DNA from: Telmatactis stephensoni
Lineage: Eukaryota > Cnidaria > Anthozoa > Actiniaria > Isophelliidae
Reading direction: 5' to 3'
Length of the DNA stretch: 64,000 nucleotides
NCBI GenBank assembly: GCA_029948255.1
Contig: JALIZF010001320.1
Span: 176,133 to 240,132 of the forward strand
In this document: positions 19,701 to 31,053 of the stretch, in pieces
Layout of the letters: each line of letters begins with the position of its first letter
How positions within the stretch are numbered: position 1 is the stretch's first letter
Position numbers and translations under genes: made by a program
Notes under the pieces: model-generated
The model's input: the letters and a program-made list of their open reading frames with translations, nothing else
Told to the model about the DNA's origin: nothing
Database searches by the model: none

Positions 19701-22700
19701 AGACAATTTTATCTCCTTCTACTTTGTGTTCGGCTGCAATGGCACTGTCAGAAACAATTCCAAACTCAACATCATCGATTCCATCAGCAGCAGCAATGTA
19801 AGCCTTGGCAGCCTCTGACTCTTTATCAGCAAAGAAACCAACAACAGCTACTTCTTTGGTCAGGAATTTTGTGACAGCTTCAGCACTGTCCAAAGGTGTT
19901 GCTGGTGGGCCTGTCTTCTTCTTTAACCAGGCAACAATCTCTGACTCAGTACGACCACCTACAACAAATAAGTTTAGTGAAAATTATTGCACATGATCAA
20001 AGTCTTATATGTAAATTTTACCAACAAAAGACAAAAAACATCCAAAATTACAAGGTAATGTCTTTTCATAATTTCATAATTTTGTATTTTTTGTTATATA
20101 AAGTTACAGTAATAAGAGCAACATTTAGGAATTGTCACTCTGAATTTTTTAATAAATGTTTTCAATATTTTCAATGTTTCTGATAATCATCAGCACAACA
20201 TTTTTAGGTGGTTGTTGAATAAAACAAAGTATGAAAATGTCTTAATAATTTCATGAAATATACTTAATCACATCTAGCATATGATCTATGGAAACCCTGA
20301 AGGTGTTCAGTTTCATTGATTCCCTAACTCATGATATTTCATATGAGTGGCTTAATGGGTGTCAAAGTATACAAGTCTGTATTAATCTATATGCAAATAA
20401 TTACCATAGAAACCCTAAAAGTGACCAATTTCATTAAAATGATTACCAAACTAATAATCTATCACATACACGTAGGTGTCAATTGAAAGTATAAATCTTT
20501 TTGAGCTATAAAATGATTGTTCCTCATTTGACAGGTATATTTTGAGCCTCCTTAACTTCACTTACAAAATACTACTGATAGCAAATATTTCAAAGGCATT
20601 TGGTTTATAAAGAGGCTTAAAAAAGTGAAAATTATTAAGCTGATAAACCGAAAACACACGACTTTAGATGACAAGATATATATATATATATACATTCAAT
20701 ACTGCTAAGCAAGTTTAAATCAAACAAGAAGATGTACATCATAAATTTACCTCGTTAAATTAAAGGTTTTTAAATGTTTCTTTTAATGTTATAGTCATGT
20801 AGTTAAGAACAGGGCCCATAGGGCTTCTAATCAATAACAGTGTTAAAATGCTTGCAAAGCTGCCAAGAAAACTAGCCTGCATTTATTATGAGCATTACAA
20901 GGGGTTTTGTTTGGCTGTAACGCAAGCTAATTAAAACCAGAATGTACTGAAGCTGAGTTTGGGCTGCCTGTGTAATGCTTGGTAATTTGACTTAGCACTC
21001 AATTTAGTGTCTTGTTTTAAATGAAAAACCCAAGGAAAAATTATGAATGTCCTTTTGTTTGATCTTCTTATAATAACTGTTCAGCTGTATGAATATAGGA
21101 TTGACAGAATAAATAACCAGCAGGATACAGATGTAGGCTTTGTACACATACTAGCATTTTAGCATTTAGAAACCACTACAAAGACTTGACTGCTGTGCAT
21201 ATAAAACATTATCGTCACTGTTTAACATGCTAATTTAATGATATCTATTCCTTTTACAGACAAGTATTAAACATCTGATGTTCCAATCAAAAAAGTTAAA
21301 AATATAACATAAATATTTACAAATTTTCAAACAGGAAATTTTTCTCCAACGGACTGATTTAGATTGCATCAATTTTTCCAGATGAGTGCTCTTGGGAAAT
21401 ACATGTACATGTAAGGTTCTACATTCGAGGCGAACATTCTTCCCGTTAGTATCAGTCTTAATTAGGAGAATGAAATGGAAAACAGTTGGTGAGTTAATTC
21501 ACAATAAAACATGAACAAACCAGTTGAAAGAGTAAATTTATGCTAAAATATGCATCAAAAATGGAACAACCAATTAAAGGCCTACAAATCACGAAATGAC
21601 TCAACACTTGAGAACAATAAACAACATTTGAAATACTTAACAGCATGGATAAATGACTAACTTAACTTACTAATTTTTTTTCATATCTTTTCCATTGGGG
21701 AGTTACTATTTGTACAAAAAGTAGAAGTCAATTTTGTTTTGAAAAACCTAAATCATAACAAATCACAACTCGGAATTGTATGATTTTCACTATGGAAAAA
21801 AAGAGCAATCAACTATTACTAATGATAAATGTTGTACAAATTTGTAAGAGTCTACAAGACTATTTTTAATACTAATAGAATTTTTTCGGCACGGGTGACG
21901 TGTCCCAATTCAAGATTCTTGATTGTAGTCAAAAAGTAAGTTTCAAAGTTAAGTCAAAGAAATATATCTAAAGTATAGACAAAGACTCCGAATTTCTCAA
22001 TACTAAGAATGTTTTCGGAAGGTCGTGAAATTTCGTAGTGAAAACGGAATATGTAAACCAGCCATGAGTAGTGTTTATAAACTACAGCATTACCTTAACG
22101 TCAGTCAAGCAATCCCGACTCCAAAGGGATATTATAACGGACGTAAATCATATCCACAACTAATGGAGCAGTTTAATAAGGTAGTAATTATTATCATCAT
22201 TATTATTATTTTTGCTTTACAGTAAAGATAAAGGCTTCGCCATTGATGCATTTTCACAAAAATTGATCAATGTTTTATGAGGATAGTAGTTTGCAAAGCT
22301 GCACGTGCAAGACTTGAAGAGAAGAACAATGGCTAAATATTACATGTAAAAACTTATGATTACCTGTATATTCGCTAGCTTTTCCTTCTTTGAAGAATTT
22401 GATGGTAGGATAGCCTTGCACTCCGTGTTTTTCACCAAGTTTGGTTTCTGCTGTAGCATCGACTTTAGCAAGCTTGATAGCGGATTCTTCTTCTTTGAGT
22501 TTCCCAGCAGCTTTAGCGTATTCAGGAGCTAAAGCTTTGCAGTGTCCACACCATGGTGCATCTAAGATACAGTAATAACACGTCATGTACTGAACATGAA
22601 CACCTTTACTACAAAAAAACTAATATTCTCGCTGCCATACTTACAAAATTCGACTAAGATATGTTGGTGAGCACTCAGCGCCTCGTCAAAGTTCTTTTCA

Positions 22701-22789
22701 GTCAAGACTAAGACATTTTCTTCCTCTTTAATGTCTTCGCTGTAAGCTAGAGCTAAATAGGTTAAAACAAGAACAACTAAAGGCTTCAT
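16788..22789 (-). CDS. P4HB: protein disulfide isomerase (PDIA1/P4HB type)
   Basis: ER-lumen oxidoreductase that forms and rearranges disulfides; also the beta subunit of prolyl 4-hydroxylase in animals. Eight exons: 22645-22789, 22364-22561, 19690-19958, 19305-19409, 18819-19148, 18291-18411, 17467-17642, 16788-17003; 1560 nt, 519 aa, all GT-AG. A signal peptide ([17 protein letters not shown]) is followed by the a domain with [10 protein letters not shown], the b and b' domains, and the a' domain with [10 protein letters not shown]. The tail is acidic and ends KKDEL, the ER retrieval signal. Both catalytic CGHC motifs are complete, and each is cut by an intron just before the APWCGHC block. 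Human P4HB is 508 aa, so length fits. An ERSE-like site lies 110 bp upstream of the start. Confidence 0.97.
17694..17862. mobile_element. family C MITE in PDI intron 6
   Basis: Left end TAGAGCAGTTTTCACATGAG, right end complement to AGAGCAGATTTTGTATGAGT. A second copy with better arms lies at 51494-51630 in IFT70. Palindromic, no ORF, TA at both ends. Confidence 0.65.
18041..18196. mobile_element. palindromic MITE in PDI intron 6
   Basis: Arms CACTTTTAATATTCTGGTTG and GCCAGAATATCAAAAGTG, with long complementary interiors ('gagtgatcatgcacaaa'), form a hairpin of about 70-bp arms. The frame at 18130-18420 on the plus strand is a by-product. Confidence 0.65.
19959..22363. other. large PDI intron 2, nothing recognised
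   Basis: The 2.4-kb intron between PDI exons 2 and 3. It is AT-rich with a short (TA)n run near 20680-20693 and no coding or RNA feature that I can support. Confidence 0.5.
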
Positions 22790-22898
22790 TTTCCTGTGGT
22801 TTGAGCTAACAATTTCAAAGCAATGGCTTCTCTGTACTGGGAGCGACAAAAGAGGTCGATAAAGTGCAGTAGGGACCGGAAATCGACCAGCTTCCACT

Positions 22899-22917
22899 CG
22901 TGTTGAAATCTGATTGG
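22899..22917 (-). promoter_or_regulatory. ERSE-like element upstream of PDI
   Basis: Read on the minus strand: CCAAT, nine bases, ACACG. This differs by one base from the ER stress response element CCAAT-N9-CCACG bound by NF-Y plus ATF6. Two more CCAAT boxes lie within 100 bp (about 22918-22990). PDI is a classic unfolded-protein-response target, and the site is 110 bp upstream of the start codon. Confidence 0.45.
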
Positions 22918-23029
22918 TCCATCCAATCTTAGAGCCTGGGCCATTGATCACGGAAGTGGAACGTGAAGTTGTCGATTTTTGATTGGTTGCTTGATAATTC
23001 CGCTTTGGAGTAAAGACACGTAAGGGCAT

Positions 23030-23873
23030 TCTTCATATTTCTGTACAAAATTTGTTGTTCTTGGCAACATATGACCTCAATTGATTTTTGAAATTTTAGT
23101 TGTGCTTTTCACACCTTATAGATACCATTAATTTAGTAGAGAACTACACCTTACAATCACGTAATACGTTTTACAAAAAGAGTTCACTTGTGTGTAATTT
23201 TGCGTGATTCTGACAAAAATCCACTCGATAAAATCTCCAGTTCTAACGGATTGAATATTTTCACTTTTATTCCACTTTAAATTAATTTATTATTTTAAAG
23301 TTTTTTATTTTTTATAAAGTTTATTAAGCCTTTGCTTCCTAACGATTTTCATCCGCTTTGTTTAAAATATCTCTCATGGAGAGTTTTTAAAAAAATTTAG
23401 ACTAGCAAGTCGCAAGTTACCATGGTTACGTTGACTCGTTTGATTGGAGCCTAAAGGTCCTGCTCTAATTGTTAGGAAGGTACATTTCCAACATTCTTCC
23501 AGCTTATTTTAGTGAATGTGTTAGTCGTTTTAAATAACAAGTATAAGAACTGCCTTTTAGGAGTTACACACCCTCCCCCTCTCTCCCCCCGCAAGGTCTC
23601 GTAATAAATGGCAATTACTAGGAACAAAATTGAATGGAGGGGGGGGGGGGGTAAAAACTTATAGCGCGCGCTCTACACGCTATGATTGTATTGCAGTAGA
23701 TTAGAAGTAAGTTGGAAATTTCAATTTCAGTATCAAATTTACTGCAAGTTTTGGGCAAATTCCCAACGGTTAGAAATATGTTGGAAAATCCATTTACCAC
23801 CCATTTGAAATTTGATTTTGTAGGATTAGGATTAAAGTTAGGATTGTAATATTGTAAAGCGCCATGGATTATT
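23030..23873. other. intergenic, no gene seen
   Basis: Region left of the microsatellite and upstream of PDI. It holds a G-run (23638-23652) and the near-palindrome GTTACCATGGTTAC at about 23417. The minus-strand frame at 23618-23884 has no recognisable motif. Confidence 0.4.
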
Positions 23874-23878
23874 TCTTT

Positions 23879-23968
23879 ATTCATTCATTCATTCATTCAT
23901 TCATTCATTCATTCATTCATTCATTCATTCATTCATTCATTCATTCATTCATTCATTCATTCATTCAT

Positions 23969-24035
<67 letters not shown>
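23879..24035. repeat. tetranucleotide microsatellite (ATTC)n then (ATTT)n
   Basis: About 22 copies of ATTC switch directly into about 16 copies of ATTT, one substitution apart. The predicted frame through it (Ser-Phe-Ile-His repeats) is spurious. Confidence 0.95.
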
Positions 24036-24036
<1 letters not shown>

Positions 24037-24123
24037 ATATGTTGGGTACATACATACATACATATCTTTTTATTTCACTTCGGATTTAAGATAGCATACA
24101 ATAGATACTAGTATCTCCGAAGA

Positions 24124-24196
24124 AAAAAGAAAGAAGAAAGAAGAAAGAAGAAAGAAGAAAGAAGAAAGAAGAAAGAAGAAAGAAGAAAGAAGAGAG
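24124..24196. repeat. (AAGAAAG)n purine tract
   Basis: About ten copies of a 7-base purine unit, AAGAAAG, giving a pure A/G strand of about 70 bases. Confidence 0.9.
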
Positions 24197-24587
24197 GGTA
24201 ATTGCTGAAAATTAAATTTTCAGCATATTTCCGTCCAACTGTCAACGGTTATTCTTTCCCCCCCGGACATTTATCAGTTCAGACACCTTTTTTGTCGGCC
24301 ATTCATTTAAACTTTCTTGAGTGTCCTTATTCATTCAGACTTTCTTTATCATTCTTTCAACATTGACCAAAATTTCTTTCGACTCCTCCGATCGGTCACT
24401 CATTTATTCAGACTTTTTTCAAGCAGCCAATCATCCAAATTTTCTATTCTTCCCAGAGCTTTTCATCATTTATTTTGATTTTCTTTGCCAGTCTTTATTA
24501 CTGAATGAATTAATTAATTCGCTTGTTCCTTCATTTGTTCGTTCACCACAGTTTTACAGTTTTGCGCGAACTGGTTAAGGCACGGTA

Positions 24588-24966
24588 ATACGAGCAACAA
24601 AATCACTCAACTTGTCAACATCGTTGCGAAACGAGTTGAAGAGCGATGCTGCGCGTTTTTCCACCCGAAAACAAACTTGTCTTGCAACAAAATAGTTTGC
24701 TGTAAGTTGAGTGAATCCTGACTTCTGATTGGATCAATCACGAACACGAAGGAAGCCATTTCGCAGTTTGCTGCGAGACACGTCGAATACGCGCAACATC
24801 ATGAAATTGTGTTGCGAAAAGTCGAGCGACTGTTTACTTGCTGCAAGAGACTTTTTCAACTTGCAGCAAACTATTGATTTCGGGTATTGGAAAAACGCGC
24901 AGCATCGCTATTCAACTCGTTTCGCGACGATATGTTGCCAGACAAGTTGTCGAGTGATTTTGTACC
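24588..24966. mobile_element. inverted-repeat element, 380 bp
   Basis: Arms of roughly 75 bp: left ACGAGCAACAAAATCACTCA with 'gcgatgctgcgcgttttt', right the complement ending at about 24966. The interior has secondary repeats of 'ttgctgc' words. The frame at 24729-25040 shows no known domain. Confidence 0.6.
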
Positions 24967-27374
24967 TTTACAAGTTTGGATGCACAGTGCAACTACGTAC
25001 TGGTGCAGAAAAAGTTGCTGGCATTTGTTACACGTTATAGTTTCATCCAGAATGATATGTGATCACTAAACTGCTACAATCTGTGCCAATTTCAATTAAC
25101 ACATTTTCGAAAAAATGGTCAAAATTCTACATTTATGAATTGTGACTTTATCCCCCTCGCCGCCTAAGCAATGTTGTCCACTAGTCAGATTCCAGGGTGG
25201 GAGACGTTTCTCATCTCAGCATTGAAGGGAGAGGGGGAAATGACTGAAGTAAACAAACTTAGTTCAGTTGCCAGTGAGGACAAATTTAGCAAGATAGGCC
25301 ATTTTCTTGCACAAATGTGTCATTCCATTCCAAATGGCGCCGATTGTAGTCTGTGAAACCTGTGAACAGGCTAAAGGGAGGGGGGAGTGGAGGAGGAAGG
25401 TAAGGGACTTGGGGAGAGGAAAAGGGGAAGGAGAGGCTCTCCCTCCCCTTTGCTCCTCCCCAACTGCCCTTCCCTTTCTCCTTCCCTCCCCCCTCTAGCT
25501 CTTTAGCCTGTTCACAGGTTACTAAAAGCGCATTGCCTGCTTTTCATGTATTATACTGGAATACCCAAATGGTGTTGAACATTGTTTGTAGCATCATTTG
25601 GAGTCTGAGTACCTTAGAGATATTTTAGTACATAAATTATAGCCAAGGGCTCACGTGATCGGTTCGAAGATTACATGCAGTAAAGATCCAGATACAAAAA
25701 ATATATCATATTATTTTATTTTATTTTTCATTTATTTTGAGATTCTCCCTGAGAATGGTTGCGAAATACAAAAGCCGGGACGTCGTGAGGTCCCTCACAA
25801 GGTATTAAACGCCACAATTATTATAGAAAATGTAGACCCAACTACAAACTAAAAATACCATAGCTAGGATGCAATGAAAACTTGAATAAAGCTATATAAA
25901 CAGACTCAAAAAAATCTAGAATCTCCTGGAAACATATACTAAATATCTAACACATGACTGCAAGGACGCAACTTGGAGACATTTGGAAGAAATTTTGCCG
26001 CGCAAAGTAAAATAGTTGAAATTAGAATCACAAGCTGGCAAAATCTGGCTTTAGCTAACAAACATTTGGTCTTAGCCTTGTTCGCTTGTGTTTCAAGCAA
26101 CATCGCAGTACGATTGCCGCATTCGTAAAGAATAGCAAACTCCATACCTTTGTTCTTAATTTTTACCGTAAATTACCTGAGCGAGCACTAGCTGATCTCA
26201 TGTAAGTTATTGGGAGTTTCGAGAAACGGAAAACTACATTGTAACATATTAACTTATCTAATGACAGTACACTACACACACGATCAAATTTGTATAGCCA
26301 ATGTTTTTTCTATTATTTCAGACACTGGATACCTTTTCTAAGGTTTAAACAGCGTTTAAATGATCGATCCTTACTCTGTACTCTAAATTCCGGCTTCATC
26401 TGTCCAACGGAAAAAGTGCTTGAATATTTTTGAAAGCGTTCATATAAAAACAAGCAGATAGCCAATAAATATACGCAGCTGGTCAAAGAAACTTCGTTAT
26501 CGTTTACATATGACTAATGTATCGATAAATGCCCGGCACTTCTAAGAAGTATCCATCAACGTTCTCAATAATGATTCAAATAGTGTATAAGCATAGATTG
26601 CCTAATAGTACAATAAAATATATAGCATTGGGAGATGTTCTTAGGTCTTGGGATAGTGCCGGAATATCCTATATAGTCAACCAATAGGGTTTTATTTATG
26701 AAAAATTCGACATTCTACAACAATATATGTAGCTACCGGCTGTTTTCGATTTCCGTTGGCAAAACGACATTTTTTCCAAACTGGACGCAAACGTTTTCAA
26801 ATGCATATCAGTTTTGTTGATACAGAGAATGCGTCGCTGTACTAGAACCCGGCTAGCTCGACTCGGGAAAGTTGAGAAAAGCGTTTTAGCGACACGGAAG
26901 TAAAAGTGATCTCTAGCGACAGGGAGACAATGAATTTGCTGAAATAAAGCATTAAAATACTTATCGATAAGTGTCTATCATGGCAACAATAATAACAGTG
27001 TTAAAAGTTCCTAGCTTTTGGACCGTATCGTCTCAATAATTCCACGAGGACTTTAAACAGATGTTAATGTTACCATGTACCAAGCGGCCTTTTTTGGCTT
27101 AAAACTCTACCCAACACCTCCAGTGCTGTAATGATTTTTGTGACTGATCCAGTACACCTCTAAGCTAGGGACACTTCGATTATCGTATTACTAAACCGTG
27201 ACGGTGACTTTTCGATTTTTACTGGGAAAATCACTTGAAAGCTCAGAGAGACAATAGCTGTTTTCCCTAAGCTATAATTCTAAAATATTAATTTGGTTAG
27301 TTTCTTTGTCTCAATTAGTTTGAGAAGCTCTGAAATTGTATAGAACAAACAAAAGCTCAAACACTTCTCTTAGT
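24967..27374. other. intergenic, one small MITE only
   Basis: Apart from the MITE at 25358-25520 I see no gene. The minus frame 25939-26145 (68 aa) has a hydrophobic stretch but no recognisable family. The (TTTTA)n-like run at 25705-25740 is low complexity. Confidence 0.4.
25358..25520. mobile_element. MITE with AACCTGTGAACAGGCTAAAG ends
   Basis: Exact inverted ends AACCTGTGAACAGGCTAAAG and CTTTAGCCTGTTCACAGGTT. The interior is a purine run followed by its pyrimidine complement, so the whole unit is one hairpin. Confidence 0.75.
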
Positions 27375-27388
27375 GTTGCTAGGGTAAC
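27375..27388. promoter_or_regulatory. X-box (RFX-type) upstream of the G-gamma gene
   Basis: GTTGCTAGGGTAAC consists of half-sites GTTGCT and GGTAAC with a two-base spacer, matching the RFX consensus. It lies 270 bp upstream of the G-gamma start codon. Confidence 0.45.
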
Positions 27389-27657
27389 AAATATCGGGTC
27401 CACCTGCAATGATAATAAAAGATTCGCGTGGCGGTAGAATCGATTCCTATTGGTTGATGAACGAGCTCGATTGTTGAGTTTTTCTTAGGGGCATATCACT
27501 CTGTTCTCGAGCATCCAATAAGATTGCACTCATTTGGGAACTTCCATAGGTAATACGAAAAATCGAGCAACAACTGTAGATTGTCGCTTCTGCTCGGTCT
27601 CGTTAACCTCGTACACAAGGCCTTTGGATTTGCCGAACAAGGCTCAATTTTAGCACA

Positions 27658-29081
27658 ATGGATAAAGCTCAACTTCTAAAAACGGTCGAAAGTTTAAAAT
27701 TTCAGCTTCAAATTCAGCGTATGCCAGTCTCAAAGTGCTCAGCCGAGTGAGTATATATGTCGCTAAACCATGCCGTTGTTTTGAGCGAAACCTGAAAGGG
27801 ATCAATGATAGATCAACACTTTCTTAGTTTTTGCTCTAACATTGGCTAGATCGAAAAGTCTTTTAGTATTTATTGGTTCCATAGGATGGCAGTATTGTGG
27901 CTTTAGTGTTTTAACGCAAGCGAGTGTGCGATCTTTGAAAGCTTCTCGAATTAGAAGTAATTTTAATATGCTAATCGTAAGGGTTGGTTTGGTGTGTTCT
28001 TCAAAGCTTCACTTGAAAAGACAAGATGAAAAAGAGACAATGAATATATAAACCCCAAAAATGTCAGTTTGCCAAGATAAATGTCTTTTTTATAAATATC
28101 GAAGCATAATATTCTGTTTATGGAAAAACCATGCGGACGTACAGCCCTATGAAGCGGCATTGCAGTTAGGAATAATTTGTGTGTATATAATATATCGGTG
28201 CTAGCTCGGTGACAACTCTATTCCATAGATAACAGCGACAGGCCTTTACGCTGATAGCAAAAGGGCGAATACTATCTCACAAAGCTAAATATAAGCCGGC
28301 AAAAACCGATGTGTTTTTATAGAAGCGAGCAGTCAGTTCGAAGCCGAAATAAATTGGTCTTTCTATACAGCAAGTACATTAGCTTTTGTATTAAAGCTTT
28401 ACTTGACGGCTTTTCAAAACAATGTAATATCTAACTCAATGGAGCTCTTACGGGCATAACTTTATACAACCTTTTGTAGCATCAAATTTAGCATTATTAC
28501 TTTGAGTTATACTACAACGCTAAATATCTCTTTTTACGTTTTTCATTAAAATTCATTTGAAAGTTGCCGTATGTCTTGCCGATGACAAATTTCATTAAGC
28601 GAAATCGCGCGAAATTTAATGTTCCCGGTGCAGTGGCTAATCGAATTTCATTTTCAAAATTTAACATTTTCTAATTTTAGGGGAAACGCAACTTGCTGAA
28701 ACCAGATTTTTTCAAATCTTTAAAAGATTTACCATTATTTCCGGCTGAATCAATACCTTGACAGAAACTCGAACCGAAGGCAGCAAATGGCGGAAATAGC
28801 TTTAGAAATTTGAAGCTCGTTTGCAATAGAATGGAAAATACCACAATTGGATCAAAAACAATGCTGTTAAATTACTATCTGGAGATCGCCGGAAGCCAAT
28901 ATTTTCCACAAGGCTGTTATATCAAGTCGCTGGTTTCAGCATATATTAACTTGTTTCTTGGTTTTTGTTTTTCAGCTTAAAATGCTACTGCGACCAAAAC
29001 ATTAATTCCGACCCGTTGATAATGCCACCAGATAAAAAAGAAAACCCATGGGCTGAAAAATCCAAGTGTACTGTGCTATAG
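27658..29081 (+). CDS. GNG13: G protein gamma subunit, GNG13-like
   Basis: G-gamma pairs with G-beta, is prenylated, and anchors the heterotrimer at the plasma membrane under GPCRs. Two coding exons, 27658-27746 and 28976-29081 (89 + 106 nt), give 64 aa; both splice sites are GT-AG and the split codon becomes Asp. The protein starts MDKAQLLKTVESLKFQLQ, the helix that coils with G-beta, has SKCSADL, then NPWAEKSKCTVL. NPW near the end and CTVL as a CaaX box (Leu end, so geranylgeranyl) are family hallmarks. VESLK-x-QL and NPWxEKxKC match GNG13 better than other gammas (67 aa in human, from memory). It is shorter than most single-exon screens would call. An X-box lies 270 bp upstream. Confidence 0.88.
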
Positions 29082-31053
29082 CCAGCCATTCCAATGTAAC
29101 ATTATCTTTGTGGGAAAACGTAACATAACTTACTCCAAACCGTCCTGAAGCATAGAAACATTGACCTCAATTTGTTTACAACGATGGTACCGCACTACAG
29201 CCTTCAATGACCAGGAAACAGATGTTGTTCTTTGTCTCCGTGCACTCAATGTTTTAGGTAGACTTTTCAAGTAATCCAAAGGACTTGTACATGTACCACA
29301 CTGTTGTGAATAGTTTTATTGTGCCAAAAAAGGTTTGGCCAAGATTTCCTATCAGTTTGAATCGTTCTTGAGATATATATATATAATATATATATATAAT
29401 TGTTGTTTTGCAAATAGTGTAAATGTCAATGTCAACATTTTCCACATTTTTAAGTATTCAATTGCTTTCTTTTTAATTCTTAGTATTCTATATGTAAGCC
29501 AAATTCACAACGAAAAAATAAATAGACAAGCTTGAATTTCAAGGGAATAAAGTATTCACTAGATTCCAACCTACAACCAGTTTTTGATGGGTTGATCATG
29601 AAGTCAGGGGTATGGATTGTGTCACTGGTTTTTAGTTGCCGATAGGAAAAAACCAGCGACAAAATAATAGCCTTGCATTCTCAATGATCAATTGAGCTCA
29701 CAGCAAGCACAATATTGACAAATGTGACAGTTTTATTGATTGTAATTGCAAAGTTGATGTTGCAATAGTATATGACGAATGTTGAATTCAAATTGCACGT
29801 GATGACAATGGTAATCTGCATGCTATTATAGTCTATTTAGCACTTAGCCGCACCCTCAATGCGAAGTTCATCGCACATGCGTTGAGATGTATCCTCAGCA
29901 GAAGGAACCACATGTACGAATATTGTTTGGGTTTTGAAGAGCATAGCTTTGCCGAGGAACGAACGTGTTATAATTACTAGTCTAGATTCAAACTGCTTCT
30001 CAGAGTGAACATTTTCATCAGTTATAATGGTTTACTACGAAATGGTTAATACCAATGAGAAGTGGGAAATGCCGAAAAAATTGAAATTAAAATTGACATG
30101 GAAAAAACGCAAGACGAAAAACAACTCATTTTTGTCGCGCTGTGGAAAGCAGATATCCTTTCAAACAGATGTTGTGTAGACAGTAGCGCTTACATATTTC
30201 ACTGGTCAAGCGGCGGTTTTTACGAATAATTTTCTTCATATCACGACAAATTTTAAATCTGAAAAACAGTCACAAATCACTTAAATCTTTAGAGAGGAAG
30301 CCATATATGCAATGCAGCCAAATGGAAAGAGTGCCGTAATTTTTGTGCATATTTTTGTAAGGAGACGTTTGGGTTGATCATTGCTTGTTCTTCTATGTGG
30401 AGACCTACGCGGTTCTATATGACCTCGATCCCCTTTCGTTTCGACTCGCGCACTGCAGTTCCCCTATGAGAAAAAGAAATTATATAGCGGAGGGGTTAGA
30501 GGGTCACCATTCGCCTCGATGAGTATCACTTTTAGGTGGAAATGTTTACAAAATCAAGACGGCACGGTCTGTATACTGATAGACCTATTGTTGAAATGTC
30601 TCACCGTTTTCTAAACTGTACGTCATAAACACATTAACAATTAACTGCTGCAGGGAATTTTAAAGGTTTTTATTGAATAATTTGTTGAAATAGAAGTTGT
30701 GCATTACAATTATCATTTAATGGGAGATAAGAAGAGGGAAATTATTTTCATTTAAAACAAACAAATAGAAATGAGCTATGTCACTTTAGAAATATGGGGA
30801 AAAAGAATACCAGAAAAAATACTGCCAAATGTCTAAGTAACAAATAGAATATGTGTTTTAAGTTACAAATACAATATTCGTTTTATAAGAGCATATGAAT
30901 TTCAATATTATCTGCATTAAAAATTGAACTGTCTACTTGTATAAAGTATATTGTGCTCATTCTACACTTTAGTGGAATAGCCACAGGCAAATTTATATTA
31001 CTTTCTTTAATAAAAATTTGTTTTGTATCTAAATATTTCTAATTGTATCAAAT
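29082..31053. other. intergenic, no gene seen
   Basis: Between the G-gamma stop and the 3' end of the canopy-like gene. There is a (TA)n run around 29371-29399. A minus-strand open stretch (29839-30030) is discussed under findings. No transposon ends recognised. Confidence 0.4.

Noticed and set aside
19805..19996. Plus-strand frame opposite PDI exon 3
   Set aside because: Shadow of a coding exon; the minus-strand reading matches PDI with correct splice sites.
23864..24094. 76-aa Phe/Ile/His/Leu repeat frame on the plus strand
   Set aside because: It is only the translation of the (ATTC)n/(ATTT)n microsatellite.
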